The notes: generated from the letters alone by a model not told the origin. A DNA stretch of 64,000 nt from Sclerotinia nivalis (GCA_029531795.1 JAPEIS010000008.1:744001-808000), one strand, 5' to 3'; counted from the stretch's first letter, positions 45,098 through 58,077 are shown. Made by a program: numbers and translations.

Positions 45098-45752
45098 GAC
45101 GGAGGGAAATTATGGAAAGATAAGAATAGAGTGGGAGGAGAAGATGAAGGGTATGGTCACTGGTGGGCAAATACATAGGGGTTTCGGTTGACGGTGAATT
45201 GAAAATGAGTTAGAGATAGTAAAGCAAAGTACGTTCAAGCGGTTATTACAGAGCGCTGGCTTATTGATGGGTTGAATGGGTGTGTTGTTAGCTACATTTG
45301 TCTACATTATCTACATAATGAATGCTTGCGCTTGCGCAGACTTTATGCACTTTATAGTGGGTCATAAGTAGCTTGGTATCAAGGTACCTTAGATTATACG
45401 GGAATCTCGGACGTGCTGTTTTTGTATCTATGAATCATCTATTATATTTTTGAACGGATATCAATTTTGATGATGTTGATATATGTTTTTTTATTTGTGT
45501 ATATGTGTTGCATGCATCTCATGTAGTTCCTGTAGTTCCTGTATATTAACTCTTATCGTATATTAACCTTCCACACACAATAAATCACTAGAACAAAAAG
45601 CATAATTTCAAAATCCGGAATGAAGCTATGGTGTGGGGTGGATGGTCGGTATATACTCGAGTACTTGTGGAATTATATGTTAGGGGGTGTGTGTATTGGG
45701 GGGTATAGACGGAATAGAGCTTATGGAATTGGAGTATAGTGATGGGTGATGA

Positions 45753-45828
45753 GTGGAGAGTGTGGAGAGTGTGGAAAGTGTGGAAAGTGTGGAAAGTGTG
45801 GAGAGTGTGGAGAGTGTGGAGAGTGTGG
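45753..45828. repeat. 9-base minisatellite, 8.4 copies
   Basis: Unit GTGGAGAGT (three central copies are GTGGAAAGT) repeated in perfect register from 45753 to 45824, plus GTGG. It is followed directly by a 20-base unit GGTGATGTAATGATGAGAT(G/A) repeated twice at 45827-45866. Confidence 0.9.
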
Positions 45829-46131
45829 TGATGTAATGATGAGATGGGTGATGTAATGATGAGATAGGTGATGGATGATGTATATGTAAAGTGTGGTGAG
45901 TATAATGATGTGGTGATGTGATAATAGGCGGCATGTATTCGAATTTAAGGTAGGGATGAGATGAGGCAAGGATGAGATGAGGGATTGGTGATTGGTGATT
46001 TGGGGAGGGGGGAATGGGGAAGTGATTTGGAGAGATGTAATACGTGCGTGCTTGTTTACGGTGCTGGTGTGGAATTGAAAGGGGTCTGGGATGAACTGTG
46101 GATGGAATGTTGGGTGATGTTCTGTATGGAT

Positions 46132-46340
46132 GAACGAACGAATGAATGAATGAATGAATGAATGAATCTTGAAATGTCTGGAAGGTGTTTGTGAGTACGA
46201 CATCGGGGTTGAGGTTGGAAGTTGGGCTGGGCTGGGCTGGATTGGGATTGGAGGTGGGTTGAATAGTAGGTTCTTAAGGTGATGGTTTGTTGAGGATAGG
46301 TAGGTGGTAGGAAGCATATTATAGTGGTGGTGGTGGTGGT
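46132..46340. repeat. Microsatellites (GAAT)n and (GGT)n
   Basis: (GAAC/GAAT)n at about 46132-46167 and (GGT)n at about 46324-46340, in the same gene-poor spacer. Confidence 0.8.
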
Positions 46341-49300
46341 AGTGGGAAAGTATAGTGGTGAAGAATGACATTGCTGTTAAAAATGAGTGAATGATCTCGA
46401 CAAAGAATGGTAACGAGTATCATGGCGTGTTTGATTCTGAGCTGATATCATGAAAGGTGTGGTTGATGTTACCCTGATGCATCAATAGTATATGTATATT
46501 ATGGTAGGTATCCGGTACTGGGTTCTTATTATACCTTGTTTTTCTTCGGAATGGGAAATACGGAGTAGATGTGTATGGTAAGGATTGGCTTGGCGTTTGA
46601 ATGAGACGAGGTGGGAGGATGGTAAGGAGGGTGAGGAGGTGAATTGACTGGTAAGGAGAGAGAGAAAGAGGAGGTTGCTTATGGTGTGATATACTTGATC
46701 GATTGACTCGTCGGGTATTGATTCTGAGGTTATTGGTCAGCGTGGATTGGATTAGGTTACCGAGTAGTACATTCAGTTGAATATACCTGCGTGTCGAAAG
46801 AGGAGGGGAGGATGGTGGTAAGGAGGAGTTAGCGCGTTATTTTGCGACTTGATGTGACTCCCCTCATACCACGCAGAGAAACGTCTACAATCCCCGAAAG
46901 AAGAGAAGCATCCCCTACATGTCACTGATGGCATATCAATTAATTGAACCATATTAGCAAGAACAATTCCGATATATAAAATCAACACAAATTTCCAAAA
47001 CCATGGTTTACCAATATGGGCCGGTTTATCCTCCATCATCATCACATTACCAAATTACCTTGTCAACCTCGAGTTTGCCAGTCAGCCAGTACTGGTGGTA
47101 CTCCGTGACAAAAGTTCATCCTTCACGATGGGTGCCGGAGGCTCGGAGAGTAAGTGAGTCTCAGGGGTCTTCACTCGCGAAATATCATCCAATCATATCA
47201 TCTCAATCAAATCTAGAAACATTAAGCGATAATTTGAAACCCCAGTCTATTTATCCCTGAGCGGAATTTTTTTACGCTTGAATCGCTTATTATTGATGGG
47301 TGGTAAGTGATTTCATGGGTAACTAGATACAGTGTGGATGGGTTTTGTGCTTTTTTGGGAGGCAATGGACTGGTTAATGTATGTATTTGGAAATATGATT
47401 TGAAGATGTCGCATCGATGGTGAAAGATCTTGGGGATGGAGGAGGTTCACGGCCGGATGATAGGAAATGTATCATAGGGAAAGGTAGAGCGGCTCGCAGT
47501 TGTAATTGATACTGTGGTGAGCGAAAATAAAGGTAAACATTTTATTGTAGAATCGCTATCTTATTGGAGCACAGTTCATAGTTCACGATGCCTCATTAGT
47601 GAGTGGATTTGATTTTACAGATTCATGAGACCGGGTGGAACCTTCTGTACGGGATTATTTTCAGTGCCGATACTTATTAGAATGAATGACTTGACTTGCG
47701 GTAGATACCATCATAACGGGACCGACCTAAAAACGCTTCAGGGCGAAAAAGTAAAAGGGTAAAGCTAACTCCATAAATTATTCCCATTACCGTTAAATAT
47801 CAAACTATCAAACGTCAATTGACTCACATTGATTTTGATTTTATGGGGGCAGCTTTTACCGTTTATATTTATTCAATGATTCATACTGTCAAATATATTT
47901 CTATATACAGCAGTTTTCGAGTAGATATATGCTGTGTGATATAATTTTCGATCTAAGTCTTGCGACAAACTTACGACATATCCGTCCCTTTTCCGAGATC
48001 TACCAAGAATTGAAAGGTACTCCGTAGATCTTGCGCGGCAGTGTTACCTGATCTATGATCTACCCCATTTGCGGACATACCCCATGTAAGAGGTGTCCAA
48101 TATTCTTACCCTTGCCTAGCACAAATCATCCTGTGCATTTCCACCTGCATCAATTGCCCGAGCGAGCACAGCACAGCATGAGAACCACAACAACAGTCAG
48201 TTCTGACGGTTGACACTTTGCTTCTTATGTTGCAATTTGTTCAAGAAGTCTCAGATTATCAACGTGATTTACCCGAGTAGATTCTGAAAAGCTAACGGGG
48301 ATGTCTTGGAATGACTAATCCAACCAACCGTCGCAAGATAAGATAGCTAGATACCGGTAGATATCTTTTGCTTCATAATAAATCTAATTGACCATAACAC
48401 ACACACACATACACACCATCCAGTAGCTTTGATAAATTTCCATTTTAGAACTCTAGCTTACGATTCTACCAAAAGCCCCACTCCCCCCTATGCTAACATC
48501 TCAAATAGGATATCGTGTTTTATACAACTCTCCTTACAATTTCCTTATTTCCCGTACGGCAATTCTGTTTAGAAATTCTTTCTCAATTCTAGGATTCTAT
48601 TCAAGGATAATTAAATCCTTTTGAAATCCTTTTGGATCCATTTTTGAACTCCATTTTCCTATTTCTAATCCAGTGAGAATTTGAATATAAATTGTTTGGT
48701 CTGTGCTTCCCTTCTCCCCCTGGTATCAAAACCCATCAAAACAGCTCCAAGGGGGGTTTGAAATGATCGCCCAGAGGTCTAGCTTTCAGGGGGATCCTTG
48801 ACTAAAAGGATACATTTTGCATCAAACTATTCCTTGACATCGCCGACCAGCTGCACGATTGATTCAACTTGTTGTTGCTTGCTTTTTTACCCCCTTCCCC
48901 CAGCTTTACTTGATCTTCTTTGATCTTCGAAACGATCTATTCTATTCCGTACCTAGTGGTTTTGGTCAAATACTCCTTTACTAAAGTCACTTCGGGGTTA
49001 CATTACAAACAATACTATCTACTATTGGTGCTTTTTGACAACTTCAAGCCTTTAAACTCATGACTATCAATATCCCGACTAACATATGTCACTTCATCTT
49101 GTCTCTTATTTCATCTAAACCATATACCTTGAATAGTTTCCTCTACCTATTGCTATCAAGTCATTTATTATAATTCCTGTTTTACATACTTGTTCCACAT
49201 ACTTTTTCCCAGCGATTTATCCTTCATTAACTTCCTAGTACTGATTGTGGCCGAGGCAATCGGAAGAATAAAGCTTGTTTAGCTTGTATCAGCGGGCTCT

Positions 49301-49566
49301 TACCGAGCTGTAACTTCATGTGTTAGTTTCAAATTTAAGTACAGCCATTTGTCAATATCGCATGGGCTTTAGACCCTCGTCCAATATACAGTTACTGGAC
49401 AATCGCAGTAACTTATTCATTTCTTCGAATTCCTTTTCGAAACCTGATTGAGAAACTGGATCAATCGATTGTGAGCTTAAAGGAAAAGAAGTATTGAAAC
49501 AAACTTGTTGTTATATTAGGGGTTCATCTTGTCAAAGTATAGACAAGGAAGTGAAGGTATATCAAG

Positions 49567-51877
49567 ATGGTATACTGTGGCAAGCCTTCACGGGGCTGCC
49601 AGATGTGCAGAACTCGAAGGATAAAGGTGTGGTATCTTCATTGTATTTCTAAGAGAACCTTTGGAATGCTAATATCATACTAATAGTGTGATGAAACCAA
49701 ACCGACTTGCCTCCAGTGCCAAAAATCAAGACGACAATGCCCAGGATATAAAGATGACTTTGATCTCGTCTTTCGTAATGAGACGAAAGCTACAGAAAGA
49801 CGGGCACGACGATCACTAAAGAATAAGAAGGGTAACAATAATAATACCCAAACTGGATCCAGGAATCGAAGTGATGGGGGTCGCAAATTCTCACATGTGT
49901 CTAGCGCAGGTGCCGATGCCGAAATAATGTATTCAACGACTGGAATGGACCTCGCCAAGATTGAATCCGGCGGCAATAATCCTTCCTCATCAGATGCATT
50001 GGGATTACAGGTGGGCTTCACTAGTTCCATTGAACAACAAGCACCATGTTATTTCATGTCAAATTTCGTTATAATACCACAAAGCGGACAGATACGAGGC
50101 TCCTTTGACTGGGTGTTACCATTAATCAAGACGGAACCTTCTGACTCGGCTTTATCACTTTCATTCCAAGCTGTAGCGATGGCTTCTCTGGCAAATAGAC
50201 CAAGCGCAAGAGGAAGCAAGTTGATGCATTCGGCTATTGACCAATATGCAAAGGCTTTGAAGGTTGTTAATTTAGCATTACAAAATCCAGTACAACAAAA
50301 GACCGATCAAACATTAGCATCGATTCTTTTACTAGGATTTTTCGAAACCGTCACCCAAGAGAAAACGAGTATCACGGCTTGGGGATCACATATCGATGGA
50401 GCTGTACAGATAGTGAAGATGAGAGGCAAGAAACAGTTAAGGACGAAAGTCGGCGTTGCTCTATTTCAAAGTGTTCGAGGACAAATGGTAAGCTCATTAC
50501 CTCTCGTATCAGCGGCGTTAATACTGATATGGAGATAGCTTGTCAATTGTCTTTCTTCATCTAAAACTCCCACGTTAGGAACCGACTGGTGGTGTGCCGA
50601 TGCTCAAAAAGATGAAGGGACTGCTTTCGTCAACAGACTAAATCTTGAAGTCGCCGAACTCCGTGGCGATTTAAATAGAATACTAATGTCACATCCACGG
50701 TCGCTGGAGACTAACGAATTAGTCACTGAGATCATGCATCATGCTCTTGCACTAGAGCTGGAGTATCAGAGATGGGAAGAAACGCAAACGAAGCAAACGG
50801 TAGCATGGGTGGACAATATTCCCGGAGGTGATATCACAAAAGCAGATGTATGTCCCGGACGAGTCGATCTCTATTCAGATGTTTTTTCCTGCTCTTCATG
50901 GAATTTCTCCCGCGTATCGAGGATTTTCATCGCGGGGATTGTCATCCGCTGCGCAGCATGTATTTGCTACCCTGTGGACTACCGAACCACACCCGAATAC
51001 GCGCAAATGTCGAGGATGGGCCAGGAAATGATTTGTGATATTATTGCCTCTGTTCCATTTATGTTTGGATGGCATTTGGATAGTGAGGGACGATTGAAAT
51101 CAGGGGATATCATGGGTGGTGGAGAAGATGTTATGGGTGTTAAGGCTTTGGGGGGAGTGTACACGATTTGGCCGTTGTTGACGGTTAGTTGTAGTGATTT
51201 TACGACGGATTCGCAACGATTGTGGATTAAGGGGCGGTTTAAATTTATTTCTGAGGTTATTGGGTTGAATCAGGCGAAGGTGGTCGGTTGTGTATGTGTT
51301 TTTCTTCTTATCCTTCTTCTTACTCTCATCTATCCATCTATCCATCTATCATCCGAATTTTGCCAATAAATACTAACAAAAATAAAAGCTACAACTCCGA
51401 CTCCCCTCCATGATCGTCCGCCGCGATAACATGGGCTTCGCACCACTCACCGGCCCAAATTCCATTCGTCCCGCAGGCAAACTAGCCATTATGCCCACAC
51501 TACCTTCTTCAATCTCCTCACTCACATTCCAACAACGAGAAGCGATGAAGAGGGAAATGTGGGAACGGGAACGCAAAGCGGCGATGGAGAAGGTTAAGGA
51601 GGGAGAACTTGGGAGAGGGGTGTTGGGCGTTAGTGGGAATACGGGGAATGGGAGTGGGATCAGTGGGATTAGTGCGATGAATGGGAATGGTTTGAGTAAT
51701 AGTGTTATGTTGCAGTATCAGCAGAGTAAATATGGGTTGGGGAATGGAGGGGGAGGGGGTGGGAATGGAAGTGGAAATATACAGAGAACGGGAGAATTGA
51801 GTCGGAAAGTTAGTAATGAGCAGGGGAAGAAATATGCGTGGTTGGAGGGGTTGGGGTGGTGGGAAACTACGGTTTAA
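49567..51877 (+). CDS. Zn2Cys6 fungal transcription factor
   Basis: Proposed exons 49567-49626, 49687-50487, 50539-51291 and 51389-51877 give 700 residues. The binuclear zinc cluster is at the very N-terminus (MVYCGKPSRGCQMCRTRRIK, then CDETKPTCLQCQKSRRQCPG): C-x2-C-x6-C, x6, C-x2-C-x6-C. Intron 1 lies right before the third Cys. The FDLVFRNE segment that follows is common in this MVYCGKPS-type subgroup. The middle region has the helical fungal_trans_2-like features (IDQYAKALKVVNLAL, SILLLGFFETVT, WGSHIDGAVQIVKMRG; then TLGTDWWCADAQKDE and LNLEVAELRGDLNRI). The second intron (50488-50538) was placed to recover TLGTDWW. The fourth exon ends in a Gly/Asn-rich tail (GNGGGGGGNGSG). The donor of intron 3 is ambiguous (51281, 51287 or 51292, all in frame). 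Target genes unknown. Confidence 0.85.
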
Positions 51878-53888
51878 TCGAGGGGAGAGGGCGGGTGGTT
51901 GAGGGAATTGTCAAGGCGAGGGGACATGTGGATAGTGATGGGTATGGATGGTTTTGGTGGTGGGAAGGAGTTTCCTGCTCAAGCATTGCTTTTTGCATGC
52001 GTACATATTGAAATGGGAATAGGAATAGGAATTGGAGTTGCAAGGAAAGGAAAGGAATGAAACGGAACGGAGTGATTGAGCTGGATATGGAACTGGGATA
52101 TGGAATATGGAAGGATGTCTGGATAATTAGGCGTTTATTTGTCTATATCTCTAACTCTATATGTATATCTATATCTCTGTTTATAAGATGATAAAGGTTT
52201 GGGGTGTTGTTGGGTTATTGAGGTGTTTTTGGAGTTGATGAATGAGTTGCAGGATGGGTGGATGGAAGGATGGAGGGAAGAAGAGGGAAGAGGGAAAAGG
52301 AGCGAGGGAGTGATTTGTTGTGTAATGGACGGTGTGCGTTATATATAAGAGGATAAGGAAGATCTTAGATGGAGAATAATATTAAAATCCAATTACTTAC
52401 TCAGCTCTTGAATCATCATTTTATTCATCCATCCATCCATCTATCTATCTATCCATCTATCCATTCAAAAAATCTAGAAAATAAAAAATACCTATCATAT
52501 CAAACCAGACCCCTCTCCAAAATACAAAAGACTGCATACAAATTTTTGTAGTTATCTATCTATATATTATAGTATTATAACAAAGTATTTATTTAGTGGA
52601 GTGTGAATTTGAGATTAAGTTTGGACTTAAGTTTAAGGTACTAGATAGGTGAGATAAAATAAGGTAAGGTAAGATAAATGAGATGAGATAGATTACTTTG
52701 CGAGTGTATATATGTATATATTACACTGTAGATAGGTACGTAGGTAGGTATAGGGGTATATAGGTGTGTGAATTATAGGGATATGTGAGTATAAGACATT
52801 GTGATTTAATAAGTGTTTTGATCTTTGATTTTTGATTTTTGAGTATTTGTTTATATTTTGATTTGGATTTAGATTTGAGATTCATAGGGGGATAATATAA
52901 GTATACACATACCTACCTACCTACCCAGCTATCTACCTAACTAGTAGTATATCGAGACTCGAGGGGAAAGGAAGGGGTTTAGGACTGGGATGGATTTGTA
53001 AATGCTCTTTAAGAAATTTATGAGGTTGAGGTTGAGCTGGAGCTAGCTCCTATAGAATTATGAGGTGCATCATCTTTTTGTATTCATATTTTCCAAAAAA
53101 AAACTCGCGCATAAGATATATGTATAAAATCCCGTAATATAATCGGTTTAGCATTGCCATATATTCGTAAGTCTATTATGAGAATTCATTCATGAAACTT
53201 CATATAAGCTAGAAGAGAAAAGAAGAAGCCTAGTCCTAACAGAAGACTTATGAGGCTCTATACCCAATATCATGGGCTAATGAAAGTACTTGGAGATGAT
53301 AAAATATACCAATCAAGTGGGTATATGAAAATGAAATGAAATGAGAATGAAAATTGTCTGGTCAACGAACGCCTTGTCCATCTGTGCAACCCTCCCACTC
53401 CCCTAGATCTAATGCCCTGCGTAGATAAAAGTATCGTTTCCTGTAGTCGTAATTCGACTATCCCATTTAGTCTGGTAACTAGAACTCAAAGGTACTGTAA
53501 TACAAAATATCGATGAACGCCCCATCCATCCATTCCCCAATCCCATGTTCTGCGCAGCTAAGCGATTTTGGCCGTAACTTCAAATGATACTCTCTGGTTT
53601 AGTTCGGAGAAGATCTGGTAATGAAGATTTGAAAACGAGTACGGTAATACAATTGTGAAGAAATAGATTGGGGTATCAGCGAAATTTGTGCGCAGTTGAA
53701 TTGATTTATCTGCTGGAAGAGGAGCGCGAATATCTGAATCGGAAAATCGGATGTTAGTGGCTTTTTGAGGGAGTGCTTGGCGCATCTTGGTGAATGGTAA
53801 GAGTGAGACTGAGAGTGAGAGGAGATTTGCCATAATCTGACCAAACCCCTTCAATCCATCGCAGCGTATCAAAAGAAAAATACCAAAC
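51878..53888. other. Gene-poor spacer with microsatellites
   Basis: Contains ATCC/ATCT tetranucleotide runs (about 52425-52464), a ctacctacctacc run (about 52910-52925) and a wggtaggta run (52735-52750). On the minus strand, overlapping open frames occur at 53558-53932, downstream of the small membrane protein. They are discussed as a finding and not called. Confidence 0.45.
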
Positions 53889-54227
53889 TCACGGTTTTCT
53901 AGCTTCGACTTTCGGGCTGTTCCCATTCCCATTATCCTTAGCGTTATTCCAACCCAACCTCGATTGATATGCTGGCCATGAACTTAAATTCCAAGCCTTA
54001 ACCAAGAGCCCTTGAGTTCTATCCACGTAACTTTCATTTTTCATCTCTTTAACCCCTACTTTGACACCATCCTTTGTGAAAGAAACATTCTTGGAAGCCA
54101 TTTTGTCAGAAGCAGATTTGGAGACTTGTTGAGTGACGAGGTAGATGTGGTAGCCAATAAAGGCAAATGCGCCGAGGACAATGAGGAAGATTAGGAGAGG
54201 GAGGAGCTTGCTGTTGTCCGGGAACAT
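53889..54227 (-). CDS. Small single-pass membrane protein, fungal conserved type (112 aa)
   Basis: MFPDNSKLLPLLIFLIVLGAF starts the protein, with one hydrophobic helix at about residues 8-30, then YLVTQQVSKSASDKMASKNV, FTKDGVKVGVKEM and VDRTQGLLVKAWNLSSWPAY. I recall the block VKxGVKEx..YVDxTQx.LVKAWNLSSWPAY from small uncharacterised proteins of filamentous ascomycetes; no function is known to me. The hydrophobic N-terminal anchor suggests an ER or mitochondrial membrane protein with a basic soluble tail. The stop codon sits inside a GTGAGT that looks like a splice donor, so a longer spliced form is possible. Confidence 0.72.
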   Translation of the reverse strand: MFPDNSKLLPLLIFLIVLGAFAFIGYHIYLVTQQVSKSASDKMASKNVSFTKDGVKVGVKEMKNESYVDRTQGLLVKAWNLSSWPAYQSRLGWNNAKDNGNGNSPKVEARKP

Positions 54228-55169
54228 GATTAGCTTTCGGTTTCTGAGGTACTACATAACTGGTTTATTGAGATGAGGGGGATAGGGAGAGGGAGAAGAC
54301 ATAAGGCTAAGATCGATTGGTTGGTTGGTCGGGAAAGTGATGATATGTAACAAAGTTTGGGGACAAAGAAATACACAACTTTACGTACCTTAGAGCAGAG
54401 CGGGGTGGAGGGGGCTTTGATGGAGATCCCCAAGCCATTGTTCGTTGTTTGAATTTGAAATGGAGAAAATGGATTTATTATGAGTGGGTGTCTTTCACTC
54501 ACACACACACAAAATTGTACTGGAGTAGATCAGAATTGTAAGAAATCTGGAGGATGTTGAACAAGTAAAGTTTCAGGTGAAGAGAGTTATAAGTTGTATT
54601 AATATTAATCTAGGGATGTTTATCCTGGCATACGGAGTCGGAGTTAGAGGCATTTGCGATTGCGCAGCACGTTGGGGTTTCCAAATATAGGGAGTCATAC
54701 CCTCACACGTGATTGCTGCGGGACAAAAATATTCTGGTGAGGGCAGTTTGGTGGGCGGGGGCATGTGGACGATGAAAGCCGAAAGGCCAGGATTCATTTT
54801 TGAGTGACCAGACCATTCTTTTGAATCTCAACCCAATTCATTACATATCATACAAAGTTCAATTCAATGTCATGAGTGACTTGATTATAATTTTCGATTT
54901 CTCTATCATTGTCTAAACTACCCCTTAGTTTTCTCAATCGATTCGGATCCCATCTGCCTAGGAAGGACTTTCTTAACAACGTGTTCCTTGAAACTACGTA
55001 GATCTCTCCAAGATTCCTAAGCTTAGGGATTGACTTGACAGTTTTCATACTCGACTTATCCCGCAAAAAATACTCGACCAAGCTTTCAAGCGCGGCTCGA
55101 ATCTTATTGCGCCTTGCACTATATCCACGACTCTCGGAAACACGGTAGAGAATTTAAGCAATAGCAAAT
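54228..55169. other. Divergent intergenic region, small membrane protein / SEC24
   Basis: Holds both promoters. No gene is visible; short frames such as 54573-55081 (minus) are featureless. Confidence 0.45.
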
Positions 55170-58077
55170 ATGGCGGCACCACAAGATGGATATCCGGGCC
55201 AAGCTTACCCCCCTCAAGATCCATATGCACAGCAAAGTCCGGCGCAACCAGGTTTTGAACAATCGGCGACATCTCCACCACCACATGGTGGAAATCCAGG
55301 AGTAGATGGCGGAAAGAAAAAGAAGAGGGGTTATGCGACACAAGCTTATGATTTCGGACAAGGTGCGAATTCGGCTTTAGGAGGACAAACACATGGCAAT
55401 GCTCAATTCCAACCTGCACAAGCACCTGCTGCATACGGCGGTTATCAGGCTCAACCAGATCCAGCAGCTGTATATGGAGCTCCGCAGGGTGGAATGGTTG
55501 GGGCTCCTCAAGGGGGTTTCGCTCAACCGCAGTATGGCAGCGGTGTGGGGGGTTATCAGCCTCCTGATGCTGGATACCCGGGTCCAGGTGCACCTGTTTC
55601 TCCTGGTGTAGCGGGCATTACACAGGGGGTGGGACAAATGGGTATGGGTGGGCCACAACAACCTATCGCGGCTCAAGCTCGCCCTGGTGCTCTAGGTCAG
55701 GTTGCTTTGAATCAGCTCTATGCTACAGATCTCGTCAATCAACCTTTCAATGTTGCAGAATTGGATTTACCTCCTCCTCCGATCATTTTACCTGCAAATG
55801 TAAGTTTTTAAGGTCTAGTTGTGATAGATTATGCTAATATTGAGATAGTCAAGTGTTACCCCTTCCCCAAATGCGAATTGCCCACCAAAATATGTTAGAT
55901 CGACTTTGAACGCCGTTCCTACAACCAATTCCCTCCTCAAGAAATCAAAACTCCCTTTCGCATTAGTTATACAACCATATACTTCATTGCACGATGTCGA
56001 CGATCCAGTACCAGTTGTTCAAGATCAAGTCATTTCACGTTGTAGAAGATGTCGTTCATACATCAACCCATATGTTTCATTCCTCGATCATGGTCACAGA
56101 TGGAGATGTAATATGTGTAATCTCTCGAATGATGTTCCACAAGCTTTCGACTGGGATGCAGCTGCACAACAGAGTGTTGACCGATGGCAACGACCGGAGC
56201 TTAATCATGCAGTTGTGGAATTTGTCGCACCACAGGAATATATGGTTAGACCTCCGCAACCGCTTGTCTATCTCTTCTTGTTCGATGTCAGCTTTGCTTC
56301 TGTATCTTGTGGCTTGTTGGCTACTAGTGCCAGGACTATTCTCGACAGTCTTAACAGGATACCAAATGCAGACCGAAGAACACGAGTTGGGTTTATGGCT
56401 GTAGACTCAAGCTTACACTACTTCCAAGTTCCAAAAGACACGGAAGAAAATGGAGAAACAAATATGCTTGTTGTCAGTGATTTGGATGAACCATTCCTTC
56501 CTGTTCCTCAAGAGTTATTGGTTCCATTGTCTGAGTGCAGGATGAATGTTGAGAAATTCCTCATGACTCTTCCTCAAATGTTTCAAACCAATACAAACAA
56601 CGGATCATGTATGGGATCAGCTCTTCGTGCTGGTCACAAACTTATTTCACCTCTTGGTGGAAAGATTGTTGTAATCACTGCTTCATTACCTAATGTTGGC
56701 TATGGCAAATTAGAGATGCGCGAGGATAAGAAGTTATTGGGTACCTCGAAAGAGAGTAGTCTATTACAAACAGCCAACAGCTTCTACAAGAGTTTTGCGG
56801 TGGAATGTTCAAAGAACCAAGTTTCTATTGATATGTTCTTATTTTCATCGCAATACCAGGATGTTGCTTCTCTTAGCAACCTTCCAAGATATACTGGTGG
56901 ACAAACCTATTTCTACCCTGGATGGAATGCTGGAAGAAGCGAGGATGCTATCAAATTCGCTACAGAGTTCAGTGATTACCTATCTGCTGAGATTGGTCTT
57001 GAGGCAGTATTACGTGTTCGTGCTACCACTGGTCTTCGAATGAGCACTTTCTATGGTAACTTCTTCAACCGAAGTTCGGATCTCTGTGCCTTCCCAGCTT
57101 TCCCTCGCGATCAAAGCTATGTTGTTGAAGTCGCAATTGATGAATCTCTTACAAAGAACTTTGTTTGCATGCAAACTGCTGTCTTGCATACCACAAGTAA
57201 TGGAGAACGTCGTATTAGAGTCATGACTTTGTCATTACCTACAACAACTACTCTTCAAGATGTTTACGCATCTGCTGATCAATGCGCAATTACTACTTAC
57301 TTTAGTCACAAGGCTGTTGAACGTGCATTGAGTGGTGGACTTGAGCCTGCACGTGAAGCTCTTCAATCTAAATTGATTGAGCTTCTTCAAACTTTCAAGA
57401 AAGAACTTGCCGGTGGAAATATGGGAGGTGGTGGACTTCAATTCCCTGCCAACCTTCGTGGATTACCAGTTCTATTCCTTGGTCTTATCAAGAATGTTGG
57501 ACTTCGAAAATCGGCTCAAATCCCATCGGATCTAAGATCTGCGTCTCTTTGCCAATTATCTACACTTCCTCTTCCACTTTTGATGCAGTACATTTATCCA
57601 CGTCTTTACTCATTACATGATATGCCCGATAATGCCGGTATTCCCGACCCAGAGACAAATCAAATTGTCCTTCCGCCCCCTATGAACCTCTCTTCGGAAC
57701 GTCTCGTACCATTCGGTCTCTACCTCATCGACGATGGCCAAACACAATTCCTCTGGGTAGGCCGCGATGCTGTCCCACAACTTCTCGCCGACGTCTTTGA
57801 TGTTTCCGATCGAACGAAGCTCAAGGTTGGAAAATTTACTTTACCGGAATTGGATAATGATTTTAGTGAGAGAGTCAGGAATGTCTTCCAGAAAGCGAGA
57901 GATTATAGGAGTAGAGGAGTGGGTAGTATCGTGGTACCACATTTGTATGTGGTCCGTGAAGATGGTGAGCCAAGTCTGAAGTTATGGGCACAGACGCTGT
58001 TGGTGGAGGATAGAGCGGATCAGGGAATGGGCTTCCAGCAATGGATGGGGATGATGAGGGAAAAGGTCAGTTCTTAA
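55170..58077 (+). CDS. sec24: COPII coat protein SEC24
   Basis: Exons 55170-55799 and 55849-58077 (49-base intron) give 952 residues. Sec24 is the cargo-binding subunit of the inner COPII coat on ER exit sites, paired with Sec23. Domains in order: Pro/Gln/Gly-rich N-terminus (1-190); Sec24 zinc finger with Cys275, 278, 297 and 300 (CRRC...CNMC); trunk ([17 protein letters not shown], then [12 protein letters not shown] and [15 protein letters not shown]); beta-barrel ([18 protein letters not shown]); helical domain; C-terminal gelsolin-like domain ([20 protein letters not shown]). The Zn finger pattern and trunk order separate Sec24 from Sec23. It is close to the canonical Sec24 rather than the Lst1/Sfb2 form, on similarity. 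Confidence 0.96.

Larger units (their letters stand above)
45098..49566. other. 4.5 kb gene-poor spacer upstream of the Zn2Cys6 gene
   Basis: The left part (45.6-46.4 kb) is dominated by short tandem repeats (listed separately) and G/T-rich sequence. The right part (47.3-49.5 kb) is AT-rich with pyrimidine tracts and may be the long promoter/leader of the transcription factor gene. TACGGAGTA is at 46559-46567 and TACTCCGTA at 48018-48026. Open frames in the repeats (45680-46371) are composition artefacts. No gene is supported. Confidence 0.5.

Noticed and set aside
45680..46371. 216- and 84-codon minus-strand frames full of STL/SPH and HS/SFI repeats
   Set aside because: They are direct translations of the minisatellite and GAAT repeats.
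46773..47045. 90-codon minus-strand frame with a hydrophobic stretch (WFWKFVLILYIGIVLANM)
   Set aside because: It looks mildly protein-like, but I could not find flanking exons, splice sites in phase or a known family.
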